A stretch of 64,000 bases of DNA from JBDZVM01 sp040255675. Its GTDB lineage: Bacteria; Actinomycetota; Actinomycetes; Acidothermales; Acidothermaceae. Made by a program: the position numbers and the translations under genes. Every line of letters begins with the position of its first letter. Within the stretch, counting starts at the first letter, position 1. The notes beneath the pieces are model-generated. The model was not told where the DNA came from. It made no database searches and saw nothing but the letters and a program-made list of their open reading frames with translations. Of this stretch, positions 34,136-42,675 are shown piece after piece. The stretch spans positions 51,761 through 115,760 of the forward strand of contig JBDZVM010000008.1 of NCBI GenBank assembly GCA_040255675.1, in the 5' to 3' direction.

Positions 34136-35151
34136 TCGCTCCCCCGCCCATCTCGCGCCAGCCACGTCGCCACAATGTCGCGCTCTTTCGCGGGGTCGAG
34201 GCCGATGTCGGGCGAATCTTCGCGCGGGCGCGGTTTTCCGCCGTCCCGCATCCAATGCCAGGTGTCGCGAACGGTCTCGACAACGGGCCGAAGCGTCAGG
34301 CCTGCCGCGGCCGCGGCGCTGGTGTCGAGACAATGCGCGTCGAGGTCAGGGCCGGGCGGAAGCCAGATCGGTAGTTCGGTCCACGGCTCTACGCCGCTTT
34401 TCAGCAGGTAGTCAGCATCGATCCAGACCAGATTCGCGTCGCTACCAGTCACGGCACGGCAACTTTCGAGCATTGCCCGCACGGTGGTGAAGCCTGATTT
34501 CGATACCGCGTTGAAGACCCCGCTCGTTTTTCTTTCGGCGCACAGAACCATCCAAGCCGCCAAGTCACGCGAATCGACGTATTGGCGTGGCCAGTCTCTC
34601 GGTTCCGGCGCGAGCACGTCGCCGCCGCGCGCGATCCGGTTCAGCCACCACGGCAGCCGACCCGGGCCCTCGTGCGGGCCGAGTATGAGTCCGGCCCTCG
34701 CGATGAGACAACGCTTAGGCCCAAAGGCGTGGAGAACCGCTAATTCAGCACCTCTTTTGTCGGCGGGGTAGATCGTCGCGTCAGCGTCGGGATCACCGTC
34801 GAAGGTCGGGTGATTTTCGTTCGCCCTAACGGGCACGGGTTCGCGGTACACCGACGCGCTCGAAACGTAGGCGTAGTACGGCGTGGCGTGTTCGAGGAGC
34901 GTGGCGCTCGCCTTGACGACGCGAGGCGCGTGTGCCCAGGTGTCGAAGACAGCATCCCAGGAGCGGCTGCCGACGCCGCTCAGACCGTCTCGCGTCGTAC
35001 GGTCACCGAACAGCGCTTCGACCCGGCCGCCCTCGGCGCAAGGCGGCATCGTCGATCGCGTGAGCGTCGTGACGTCGTGGCCCGCGCCCACGGCGGCTTC
35101 GACGAGAGCGCGACCCACGAACGTGCCTCCGCCGAGCACCAAGATGCGCAT
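34132..35151 (-). CDS. NAD-dependent epimerase/dehydratase-like protein
   Basis: 339 residues with an N-terminal Rossmann fold (MRILVLGGGTFVGRALVEAA). The SDR-type catalytic region reads YVSSASVY, but the expected YxxxK is replaced by a region with YPADKRGAE, which may supply Tyr and Lys. The middle has an RAGLILGPHEGPGRLPWW segment typical of extended SDR enzymes. The start at 35151 fits the fold; a frame extension to 35544 runs over deoC. It is coupled to the MFS gene by a GTGA overlap and is divergent from deoC. The substrate is unknown. Confidence 0.8.
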   Translation of the reverse strand: MRILVLGGGTFVGRALVEAAVGAGHDVTTLTRSTMPPCAEGGRVEALFGDRTTRDGLSGVGSRSWDAVFDTWAHAPRVVKASATLLEHATPYYAYVSSASVYREPVPVRANENHPTFDGDPDADATIYPADKRGAELAVLHAFGPKRCLIARAGLILGPHEGPGRLPWWLNRIARGGDVLAPEPRDWPRQYVDSRDLAAWMVLCAERKTSGVFNAVSKSGFTTVRAMLESCRAVTGSDANLVWIDADYLLKSGVEPWTELPIWLPPGPDLDAHCLDTSAAAAAGLTLRPVVETVRDTWHWMRDGGKPRPREDSPDIGLDPAKERDIVATWLARDGRGSE

Positions 35152-35269
35152 CCGTTCACCGTATGCGACGCCGACGCCACAGTCGCCCGACGGACATACG
35201 GCGCGCGGTCGGTAGGTCAAGCGCGTAACACGCGGGCCGACGGGGCCGGACGGCGATACGCTGAGTGCC

Positions 35270-36220
35270 ATGACGCTCACCACGTCGGCGATCCCGGCTG
35301 ACGTCGCCAGCTCCGACGCGGCCTTGCGACGCTTCCTGCACGGTCTGCCGGGGGTCGACCAAGTCGGTGCCGACTCGCGCGCGGCAGCGCTGGCCACCCG
35401 ATCCATCAAGACCACGGCGAAACGCTGGGCGATCGACACCGCCATCACGGTGATCGACCTCACTACGCTCGAAGGCCAAGACACCGAAGGCAAAGTGCGT
35501 GCCCTCTGCGCCAAGGGCGCACGGCCCGACCCCACCGACGCCACCTGCCCGAAGGTCGCGGCGATCTGCGTCTACCCCGACCTTGTCGCCACGGCTCGCG
35601 AACACCTGCGGGGCACCGGCATCAAGGTCGCGAGTGTCGCCACGAACTTCCCGAGCGGTCGAGCCGCGTTGCCGGTGAAGTTGGCCGACGTCCGCGCCGC
35701 TGTCGCGGCCGGAGCCGACGAGATCGACATGGTCATCGACCGCGGCGCGTTTCTTTCCGGCCGCTACCTCGAGGTGTACGACGAAATCGTGCAGGTCAAG
35801 GCGGCCTGCGACACCGCGCATCTCAAGGTGATTCTCGAAACCGGCGAACTTGCCACCTACGACAACGTGCGTCGCGCCAGCTGGATCGCCATGCTTGCGG
35901 GCGCTGATTTCATCAAGACCAGCACCGGCAAGGTATCCCCCGCCGCGACGCTGCCCGTCACGCTCGTGATGCTCGAAGCCGTGCGCGACTTCCGCGAGGC
36001 GGGCGGTCGCCAGGTCGGTGTGAAAGCAGCGGGCGGCATCCGGACGACGAAAGACGCGCTGCGCTACCTGGTACTTGTCAACGAAACCGTCGGCGACGAC
36101 TGGCTTTCACCCGACTGGTTCAGGCTCGGAGCGTCGAGCCTGCTCAACGATCTGCTGATGCAACGCCAGAAACTGCTCACTGGGCATTACTCGGGCCCCG
36201 ACTACGTCACCATCGACTAA
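35270..36220 (+). CDS. deoC: Deoxyribose-phosphate aldolase
   Basis: This cleaves 2-deoxyribose-5-phosphate into glyceraldehyde-3-phosphate and acetaldehyde. 316 residues, the long actinobacterial/eukaryote-like form. The Schiff-base Lys is in ADFIKTSTGKVSP, the partner Lys in VGVKAAGGIRT, and the DEIDMVIDRGAFLSG barrel strand is present. It is followed 8 bases later by an aldehyde dehydrogenase gene that overlaps a second one, so the acetaldehyde formed can be oxidised directly. Confidence 0.95.
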   Translation: MTLTTSAIPADVASSDAALRRFLHGLPGVDQVGADSRAAALATRSIKTTAKRWAIDTAITVIDLTTLEGQDTEGKVRALCAKGARPDPTDATCPKVAAICVYPDLVATAREHLRGTGIKVASVATNFPSGRAALPVKLADVRAAVAAGADEIDMVIDRGAFLSGRYLEVYDEIVQVKAACDTAHLKVILETGELATYDNVRRASWIAMLAGADFIKTSTGKVSPAATLPVTLVMLEAVRDFREAGGRQVGVKAAGGIRTTKDALRYLVLVNETVGDDWLSPDWFRLGASSLLNDLLMQRQKLLTGHYSGPDYVTID

Positions 36221-36228
36221 GGCGCGCC

Positions 36229-37662
36229 ATGAACCACAAGCTGTTCGACTACGCACCGGCTCCTGAGTCGCGCGCGATCGCCGATATTCGCAGTAACTAC
36301 GGGCTATTCATCGGCGGGGAGTTTGTCGAGCCGGTCGACGGCCAGCCGTTCAAGACGATCAATCCCGCTACCGAGGAAGTGCTCGCCGAAGTCAGCGCCG
36401 CCGGCGCGCACGACGTCGACCGCGCGGTGGCAGCCGCACGTACCGCCTACGACAACACGTGGTCGCGCATGCCGGGGCGCGAACGCGCGAAGTACTTGTT
36501 CCGTATCGCGCGCATCATTCAGGAGCGAGCACGAGAGCTTGCGGTGCTCGAATCGCTCGACAACGGCAAGCCGATACGCGAGTCACGCGACGTCGACCTT
36601 CCGCTCGTCGCCGCGCATTTCTTCTACTACGCGGGCTGGGCCGACAAACTCGAATACAGCGGCTACGGCAGCACGCCGATCGGCGTCGCGGGGCAAATCA
36701 TCCCATGGAACTTCCCGCTTCTCATGTTGTCGTGGAAAATCGCGCCAGCCCTCGCGTGCGGCAATACGGTGGTGCTCAAGCCCGCCGAGACCACGCCGCT
36801 CACCGCTCTGACGTTCGCCGAAATTTGCCGGCAGGCCGAACTTCCGCCGGGCGTCGTTAACATCGTCACCGGCGCCGGCGAGACGGGCAAGCTTCTCGTC
36901 GAACACCCGGGAATAGACAAAATCGCGTTCACCGGCTCCACCGATGTCGGCAGGGCTATCGCGAAGTCTGTTGCGGGCACGAAGAAGCGGCTCACTCTCG
37001 AACTCGGCGGCAAAGCCGCGAACATCGTCTTCGACGACGCGCCTATCGACCAAGCCGTCGAAGGCATCGTCGCCGGAATCTTCTTCAACCAAGGCCATGT
37101 CTGCTGTGCCGGTTCTCGGCTGCTGGTTCAGGAGTCGGTTGCCGACGATGTGCTCGAACGGCTCCGCCGCCGCATGTCGACGCTACGACTCGGCGACCCG
37201 CTCGACAAGAACACCGATATCGGCGCGATCAATTCGGCTGTGCAACTGCAAAAGATTCGCGAGCTTTCGCGGATCGGCGAAGAAGAGGGGGCCGAGCGCT
37301 GGTCGGCACCGTGCGAGCTTCCCGAGCACGGCTACTGGTTCGCGCCCACCATCTTCACTGGTGTCACGCAAGCGCACCGCATCGCGCGCGAAGAGATTTT
37401 CGGCCCGGTGCTCTCGGTACTCACCTTCCGCACGCCCGACGAAGCCGTTGAGAAGGCGAACAACACGCCGTACGGCCTCTCGGCCGGCATCTGGACAGAC
37501 AAAGGCAGCCGCATTCTTTCGATCGCCAACCGACTGCGGGCAGGCGTCGTCTGGGCAAACACCTTCAACAAGTTCGATCCGACCTCGCCCTTCGGCGGCT
37601 ATAAAGAATCCGGCTTCGGCCGCGAAGGCGGGCGGCACGGCTTGGAGGCATACCTTCGATGA
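36229..37662 (+). CDS. Aldehyde dehydrogenase
   Basis: 477 residues, full length for the family. The NAD-binding half contains IIPWNFPLLMLSWKIAPALACGN and the FTGSTDVGRAI loop. The general-base Glu is in LELGGKAANIVFDD, and the nucleophilic Cys is in FFNQGHVCCAGSRLL (two adjacent Cys). The C-terminal EEIFGPVLSV and SPFGGYKESGFGREGG motifs are present. Placed after deoC, it most likely oxidises acetaldehyde to acetate. The stop overlaps the next gene's start by four bases. Confidence 0.92.
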   Translation: MNHKLFDYAPAPESRAIADIRSNYGLFIGGEFVEPVDGQPFKTINPATEEVLAEVSAAGAHDVDRAVAAARTAYDNTWSRMPGRERAKYLFRIARIIQERARELAVLESLDNGKPIRESRDVDLPLVAAHFFYYAGWADKLEYSGYGSTPIGVAGQIIPWNFPLLMLSWKIAPALACGNTVVLKPAETTPLTALTFAEICRQAELPPGVVNIVTGAGETGKLLVEHPGIDKIAFTGSTDVGRAIAKSVAGTKKRLTLELGGKAANIVFDDAPIDQAVEGIVAGIFFNQGHVCCAGSRLLVQESVADDVLERLRRRMSTLRLGDPLDKNTDIGAINSAVQLQKIRELSRIGEEEGAERWSAPCELPEHGYWFAPTIFTGVTQAHRIAREEIFGPVLSVLTFRTPDEAVEKANNTPYGLSAGIWTDKGSRILSIANRLRAGVVWANTFNKFDPTSPFGGYKESGFGREGGRHGLEAYLR

Positions 37663-38525
37663 GCGACCGAACCAGGCTCGACGTCCGCAAAACGTACAAG
37701 CTTTTCATCGGCGGCGCGTTTCCGCGTAGCGAGTCGGGCCGCAGCTACCAGGTCACCGACAGCGGCGCGAACTTCATCGCCAACGCGGCTCTCGCCTCGC
37801 GCAAAGACGCACGCGACGCTGTCGTCGCCGCCCGCTCCGCTTTCAAGAAGTGGTCGACGGCTTCGGCGTACAACCGCGGCCAAGTGCTGTATCGGGTCGC
37901 CGAGATGCTCGAGGGCCGCCGCGACCAGTTCGTGGCCGAGGTAGCCAGTGCTGAGGGCATTCACAACGGGGAACACGTGGTCGACGCGGCCATCGACCGC
38001 TGGGTCTGGTACGCCGGCTGGAGCGACAAGATCGCGCACGTGCTCGGCTCGTCGAACTCCGTCGCCGGCCCGTACTTCGACTTCTCGATCCCTGAACCGA
38101 CCGGCGTCGTCGCAATCATCGCGCCGCAAGAGTCGAGCCTGCTCGGTCTGGTCTCCGTCATTTCGCCTGTCATCGCGGCCGGCAATACGGCCGTCGTCAT
38201 TGCCAGTGAAAAGCGGCCATTGCCGGCGATCACGTTGAGCGAGGTGCTCGCGACGTCCGACCTACCCGGTGGCGTCGTCAACGTGCTCACCGGAAAGACG
38301 AGCGAAATCTCGCCATGGCTCGCCTCGCACGCCGACGTGAACGCCATCGACCTCACCGGCGCGGCGCCCGAGCTCGCCACCCAACTGCAGATCGCGGCTG
38401 CCGAGAATCTGAAGCGCGTTTACCGCCCGGACGACGACAACCCCGACTGGCTGGCCGACCCCGGTCTGTCGCGGCTTCAGGCGTTCGTCGAAACGAAGAC
38501 CGTCTGGCACCCGATCGGGGTTTAG
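37659..38525 (+). CDS. Aldehyde dehydrogenase homologue without catalytic half
   Basis: 288 residues that match only the N-terminal NAD-binding half of aldehyde dehydrogenases: YKLFIGGAFPRSESG at the start, IDRWVWYAGWSDKIAHV, and TGVVAIIAPQESSLLGLVSVISPVIAAGN. The Glu/Cys active-site segments and the C-terminal half are missing; after VNAIDLTGAAPELA the protein ends within 75 residues on a short unique tail, not on a frame disruption. Start and reading frame are clean and the gene is coupled to the full-length enzyme, so it is probably a real, conserved non-catalytic partner rather than a decayed gene. Confidence 0.8.
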   Translation: MSDRTRLDVRKTYKLFIGGAFPRSESGRSYQVTDSGANFIANAALASRKDARDAVVAARSAFKKWSTASAYNRGQVLYRVAEMLEGRRDQFVAEVASAEGIHNGEHVVDAAIDRWVWYAGWSDKIAHVLGSSNSVAGPYFDFSIPEPTGVVAIIAPQESSLLGLVSVISPVIAAGNTAVVIASEKRPLPAITLSEVLATSDLPGGVVNVLTGKTSEISPWLASHADVNAIDLTGAAPELATQLQIAAAENLKRVYRPDDDNPDWLADPGLSRLQAFVETKTVWHPIGV

Positions 38526-38534
38526 CCGTGCGCC

Positions 38535-39458
38535 TCAGCCACGCGCCGAGCGCCGCGCCCACACGCGCGCGATCGCGCCCGCTAGCGCGACGTTGTTCGT
38601 CGACAGGTCAAGGTTGACCTGCACGCTTCGGCCTTCACTCTCGCGCTGGAAGAAGTCGAGCACGAATCGGCTAATCGCCTTGCCACGCAAGCCTTTTTCG
38701 TCGGCCGCCTGCATCGCCTGGATCAGCATGCGATCGTGCAGGTCGGGGTCGAGCTGCTGGTCGAGCGGGACCGGATTCGCGACAACCAAGGCACTGTTGG
38801 TGCCAAGCTGGTCGCTCGCTTGCATGATGCTTGCGATCTCGTCAGGAGAATCGACCCGCCAGTCCAGCGGAAATCCGGAGTCGTACAGGTAGAAGGCCGG
38901 AAACTTGTTGGTGCGGTAGCCGACCAACGGCAGGTTCAACGTTTCGAGCCGCTCGAGAGTGGCCGCGATATCGAGAATCGACTTCACGCCGGCGCAGACC
39001 ACGGTAATGCGTGTTCGCGACAGCGTGATGAGGTCTGACGACTCGTCGAACGCGTCGATCTGCGATCGGCCCACGCCGCCGAGCCCGCCCGTCGCGAACA
39101 CCCTGATGCCGGCGATCGCCGCGAGAGTCGACGTGGCGGCAACGGTCGTGGCTCCGCTCGCCTTGCGACCCACCGCCACCGCGAGATCGCGACCCGTCAC
39201 CCGAGCGAAGTCGTCTGACAGCGCCAGCCGCTCGAGCTCGCTGTCGTCGAGGCCCACGGTAGGCACGCCGTCGATCACCGCGATGGTGGCGGGTGTGACG
39301 CCGGCGTCGGTGAGAATCGACTGGAAGTCGTGGGCAGCTTGTAAGTTGCGCGGCCGAGGCAGGTCGAACGCGATGATCGAAGACTCCAAGGCGACCACTG
39401 GCCGCCCGTCGTCGAGGGCAGATTGCACGCGCTCCGAAACCTTGACCATCGGCGGCAT
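38535..39458 (-). CDS. psuG: Pseudouridine-5'-phosphate glycosidase
   Basis: This splits pseudouridine-5-phosphate into uracil and ribose-5-phosphate. 307 residues of the PsuG fold: VALESSIIAFDLPRPRN at the start, the GRKASGATTVAATSTLAAIAG active-site Lys region, FATGGLGGVGR (usually VHR), VVCAGVKSILDIAATLERLET and SALVVANPVPLDQQLD. No pseudouridine kinase gene lies beside it in this window. It follows adenosine deaminase by 16 bases on the same strand and so may be the last gene of the nucleoside operon. A start at the second Met (39449) is also possible. Confidence 0.92.
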   Translation of the reverse strand: MPPMVKVSERVQSALDDGRPVVALESSIIAFDLPRPRNLQAAHDFQSILTDAGVTPATIAVIDGVPTVGLDDSELERLALSDDFARVTGRDLAVAVGRKASGATTVAATSTLAAIAGIRVFATGGLGGVGRSQIDAFDESSDLITLSRTRITVVCAGVKSILDIAATLERLETLNLPLVGYRTNKFPAFYLYDSGFPLDWRVDSPDEIASIMQASDQLGTNSALVVANPVPLDQQLDPDLHDRMLIQAMQAADEKGLRGKAISRFVLDFFQRESEGRSVQVNLDLSTNNVALAGAIARVWARRSARG

Positions 39459-39474
39459 GTCTGGCCCCTGTCAG

Positions 39475-40557
39475 CTAGGAAGTATCAGCAGTCCGTCGCA
39501 GCGCGGCGTATCCAGGCTTCACAACGTCATTGATCAACGCAAGGCGTTCATCGAACGGGATGAAGGCACTTTTCAAAGCGTTTACCGTGAACCACGCGAG
39601 GTCGTCAAGCGCGTAGCCGAAGGCATCGACCAGCCTCTCGAACTCGACAACCATCGAGGTGCCGCTCATCAGGCGGTTGTCGGTGTTCACGGTCACCCGA
39701 AAGTAGAGCTTGCGCAACAGCCCGATCGGGTGCTCGGCGATCGAGAGCACCGCGCCCGTTTGCACATTCGACGACGGGCACATTTCCAGCGGCACGCGGT
39801 TGTCGCGCACATACGCCGCGAGCCGGCCCAGCACCGGCACACCGTCGACGGTCGCTATGTCGTCGACGATGCGCACCCCGTGGCCGAGCCGATCAGCACC
39901 GCACCATTGCAGTGCCTCCCAGATCGACGGCAGCCCGAACCCTTCACCCGCGTGAATCGTGAAGTGACCATTCTCACGCTGCATGTACTGGAAGGCGTCG
40001 AGATGCCTGGTGGGCGGATAACCGGCTTCCGCGCCGGCGATGTCGAACCCCACCACGCCCTCGTCGCGATAGCGAATAGCCAGCTCGGCGATCTCGAGTG
40101 AGCGCGCGGCGTGCCGCAGCGCGGTCAGCAGCACCCCCACTCGAATGCCGCGACCACGGGTGCCGAGCCGGAAGCCGTCGAGCACGGCCTCGACGATTTG
40201 CGGCAGATCGAGACCTCGTTCGACGTGCAGCTCCGGCGCGAATCGCACCTCGGCATAGACGACGTTGTCGGCCGCGAGGTCTTCGGCGCACTCGGCCGCC
40301 ACGCGCGTTAACGCCTCACGCGTTTGCATGACCCCGACCGTATGGGCGAACGTCTCGAGATAACGTTCGAGCGAGCCGGACGACGCGGCCTCGACGAACC
40401 AATGCCCGAGCTCTTCGGCGTCGCGCGTCGGCAAGTTTTTGTAGCGGACGTCGTCGGCCAGCTCGACAACCGTAGCTGGCCGCAGCCCACCGTCGAGATG
40501 GTCGTGCAGCAAAGCCTTTGGTGCCAGCCGAATTTGCGCGGACGTCGCCGGCGTCAC
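39475..40557 (-). CDS. add: Adenosine deaminase
   Basis: This hydrolyses adenosine or deoxyadenosine to inosine or deoxyinosine. 360 residues. The zinc site has LLHDHLDGGLRP at the start, IHAGEGFGLPSIWEAL in the middle and NTDNRLMSGTS near the end, with the conserved GHGVRIVDD. It starts with GTG at 40557, which overlaps the stop of the cupin gene. In the operon it supplies inosine to the phosphorylase pathway. Confidence 0.95.
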   Translation of the reverse strand: MTPATSAQIRLAPKALLHDHLDGGLRPATVVELADDVRYKNLPTRDAEELGHWFVEAASSGSLERYLETFAHTVGVMQTREALTRVAAECAEDLAADNVVYAEVRFAPELHVERGLDLPQIVEAVLDGFRLGTRGRGIRVGVLLTALRHAARSLEIAELAIRYRDEGVVGFDIAGAEAGYPPTRHLDAFQYMQRENGHFTIHAGEGFGLPSIWEALQWCGADRLGHGVRIVDDIATVDGVPVLGRLAAYVRDNRVPLEMCPSSNVQTGAVLSIAEHPIGLLRKLYFRVTVNTDNRLMSGTSMVVEFERLVDAFGYALDDLAWFTVNALKSAFIPFDERLALINDVVKPGYAALRRTADTS

Positions 40558-40976
40558 GCGTTCTCCTCACCGTGCGAATCTCGGTGCGAATCTCGGTGCG
40601 AATCTCGGTGCGAATCTCGGTGCGAATCTCGGTGCGCGAGGTCGGGCGCAAAAGCGGGAAGGCAAATAGCGACGTATTCGGCACCGTCGGCACCAACGAA
40701 ATAGCGCACCCGCTCGCCCTTGGCTGTGATGACCGCCTGGCCAGACCGTACTTCGAGCGTTCCGCCGTCGTGTTCGACAAAAACCGACCCGGTGAGAACG
40801 AGCGTGATCTCGTCAAATTCCGGGCTCTGCGCGGGCTCGCTCCACCCCGCGGGCGCCCGCATGCGCGCCACGGAAACAGACGTCGCTGACGAGGCGACCC
40901 GACCTACGTATTCGTCGATCAGCTTGCCTCCGGGCACCGGAATGCGTGACGGCTCGGCTATCAGGGTTGGCATCAT
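40554..40976 (-). CDS. Cupin-domain protein with C-terminal RDSH repeats
   Basis: 140 residues. A single cupin domain (about 45-105) shows the pattern SPEFDEITLVLTGSVFVEHDGG and SGQAVITAKGERVRYF, close to the ethanolamine-utilisation-type cupins of other nucleoside/amine operons. It ends in five perfect Arg-Asp-Ser-His units plus flanking His residues, encoded by five 12-base repeats. The start ATG at 40976 overlaps the deoA stop and its stop overlaps the add start. The function is unknown; a regulatory or metal-binding role in nucleoside breakdown is conceivable. Confidence 0.8.
   Translation of the reverse strand: MMPTLIAEPSRIPVPGGKLIDEYVGRVASSATSVSVARMRAPAGWSEPAQSPEFDEITLVLTGSVFVEHDGGTLEVRSGQAVITAKGERVRYFVGADGAEYVAICLPAFAPDLAHRDSHRDSHRDSHRDSHRDSHGEENA
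40574..40633. repeat. Five tandem 12-bp repeats in the cupin gene
   Basis: The unit GCGAATCTCGGT occurs five times without a mismatch. As it is a multiple of three, gain or loss of units keeps the frame and only alters the number of RDSH units. Exact identity at third positions points to recent expansion by slippage. Confidence 0.9.
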
Positions 40977-42262
40977 GCTCCAATCGTCTCGATCACCAAC
41001 GGTGACGGCTGGAAAGGCGTGTCGACATCGGCAATATCGTGCGCGCCGTCGAGCGCCTCCATCGCGCGGTCGAACCGCCCTTCGTCGTCCGAGAAAAGCG
41101 TGAGCAACGGCTGGCCGGCGCTGACGACGTCACCCGGCTTGGCGTGCATGCGCACGCCCGCGCCGAACGACACCGACTCGTCGCGTCGCGCTCGACCAGC
41201 GCCCAAACGCCAGGCCGCCGTGCCGACTGCCAACGCGTCGAGGCTCACGAGCCGGCCCGGCCTCTGCACATAAACCGTGTGCGTGTAGCGAGCAGTCGGC
41301 AAGTCGGCGTCGGGGTCGCCGCCTTGCGCGCGCACCATGCGCCGCCAAACGTCCATCGCCGAACCGTCGCGCAAAGCGTCGGCGGGATCTTTCGTATTGC
41401 CCAGGCCACACGCACGCAGCATTTCGCGCGCGAGGGCAATCGTGAGGCGCACGACATCGGGCGGCCCGCCTCCCGCAAGCACCTCGACAGCTTCGGCGAC
41501 CTCAAGCGCATTACCCGCGGTGTTGCCGAGCGGGGTGTTCATGTCGGTGAGCAACGCGGCCGTTTTGATGCCGTGCGCCGTGCCGAGGTCGACCATCGTG
41601 GTGGCGAGTTCGCGAGCCTGCGCGATGTCTTTCATGAAGGCACCGCTGCCAACCTTGACGTCGAGCACGAGCGCCGACGTGCCCTCCGCGATTTTCTTGC
41701 TCATGATGGAACTTGCGATGAGCGGAACCGAGTCGACGGTGGCCGTGACGTCGCGTAACGCGTACAACCGGCGGTCGGCCGGCACAAGCCCTACGCCCGC
41801 CGCGCATATGACGGCACCGATGTCGCGCAATTGCGCCAGCATTTCAGCCGCGGTCAAATCCGCCCGCCAGCCGGGTATCGACTCCAATTTGTCGAGGGTA
41901 CCGCCGGTGTGGCCGAGACCGCGGCCGCTCAGTTGCGGCACCGCGGCACCGCAGGCAGCAACGGTCGGGGTGAGGGCAAGGGTGATTTTGTCGCCGACGC
42001 CGCCGGTGGAGTGCTTGTCGGTGGTCGGCTTGGCTAACCCGGCGAAATCCATGCGCTCGCCGGATTCAATCATTGCGGTGGTCCAGCGGCTAAGTTCGCG
42101 TGCCGTCATGCCGTTGAAAAAAATAGCCATCAGCAAGGCCGACATCTGTTCTTCGGCGACGAACCCCTTGGTGTAGGCGTCGACGATCCAGTCAATTTGT
42201 TCCGCGTCTAGTTCACCGGTGTCGCGCTTGCAACGAATCACGTCGACGGCGTCCACGGTCAC
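40973..42262 (-). CDS. deoA: Thymidine phosphorylase
   Basis: This splits thymidine or deoxyuridine with phosphate into base and deoxyribose-1-phosphate. 429 residues from the GTG at 42262, which overlaps the cdd stop; a second GTG lies two codons later, and a longer frame to 42400 runs inside cdd. Family motifs are KHSTGGVGDKITLALTPTVAACG (phosphate site), LSGRGLGHTGGTLDKLESIPG, and LIASSIMSKKIAEG with the catalytic Lys. The product goes to the phosphopentomutase and DeoC. Confidence 0.94.
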   Translation of the reverse strand: MTVDAVDVIRCKRDTGELDAEQIDWIVDAYTKGFVAEEQMSALLMAIFFNGMTARELSRWTTAMIESGERMDFAGLAKPTTDKHSTGGVGDKITLALTPTVAACGAAVPQLSGRGLGHTGGTLDKLESIPGWRADLTAAEMLAQLRDIGAVICAAGVGLVPADRRLYALRDVTATVDSVPLIASSIMSKKIAEGTSALVLDVKVGSGAFMKDIAQARELATTMVDLGTAHGIKTAALLTDMNTPLGNTAGNALEVAEAVEVLAGGGPPDVVRLTIALAREMLRACGLGNTKDPADALRDGSAMDVWRRMVRAQGGDPDADLPTARYTHTVYVQRPGRLVSLDALAVGTAAWRLGAGRARRDESVSFGAGVRMHAKPGDVVSAGQPLLTLFSDDEGRFDRAMEALDGAHDIADVDTPFQPSPLVIETIGA

Positions 42263-42675
42263 CGCCTTTCGTCGTTCATCAAGTTTTGCGGACCGAATGG
42301 CTCGGCAAGCAAAGCGCTCAAACGCAGCGCCCCGGAAGTATGGTCTATCAAAACGTCTCCCCCGCCGTGTTCGTACAACAGTTGACGGCAACGACCACAC
42401 GGCATCAGCGGCACGCCGGCGGCGTCAACACACGCCAACGCGATAAGCCGGCCGCCGCCGCTGGCGTGCAGTGCCGACACCACGCCGCATTCGGCGCACA
42501 GGGTGACGCCGTAGGAGGCATTTTCGACGTTGCAGCCGACGACGATACGGCCGTCGTCGACGAGCGCCGCCGCGCCGACAGGAAACTTCGAATAGGGCAC
42601 GTAAGCATGCGTCATGGCGGCGGCAGCGGCAGTGCGCAGCGTCGTCCAGTCGAGGTCGGGCGTGGGGAGTGTCAT
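42259..42675 (-). CDS. cdd: Cytidine deaminase
   Basis: This turns cytidine and deoxycytidine into uridine and deoxyuridine. 138 residues from the ATG at 42675. Zinc site motifs are VTLCAECGVVSAL (Cys-Ala-Glu) and PCGRCRQLL; the substrate motif VPYSKFPVGAAAL and the CNVENASYG strand are also intact. The start overlaps the stop of the permease gene, and its stop overlaps the deoA start. A longer frame to 43098 runs antisense-free but within the permease gene and was rejected. Confidence 0.95.
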   Translation of the reverse strand: MTLPTPDLDWTTLRTAAAAAMTHAYVPYSKFPVGAAALVDDGRIVVGCNVENASYGVTLCAECGVVSALHASGGGRLIALACVDAAGVPLMPCGRCRQLLYEHGGGDVLIDHTSGALRLSALLAEPFGPQNLMNDERR

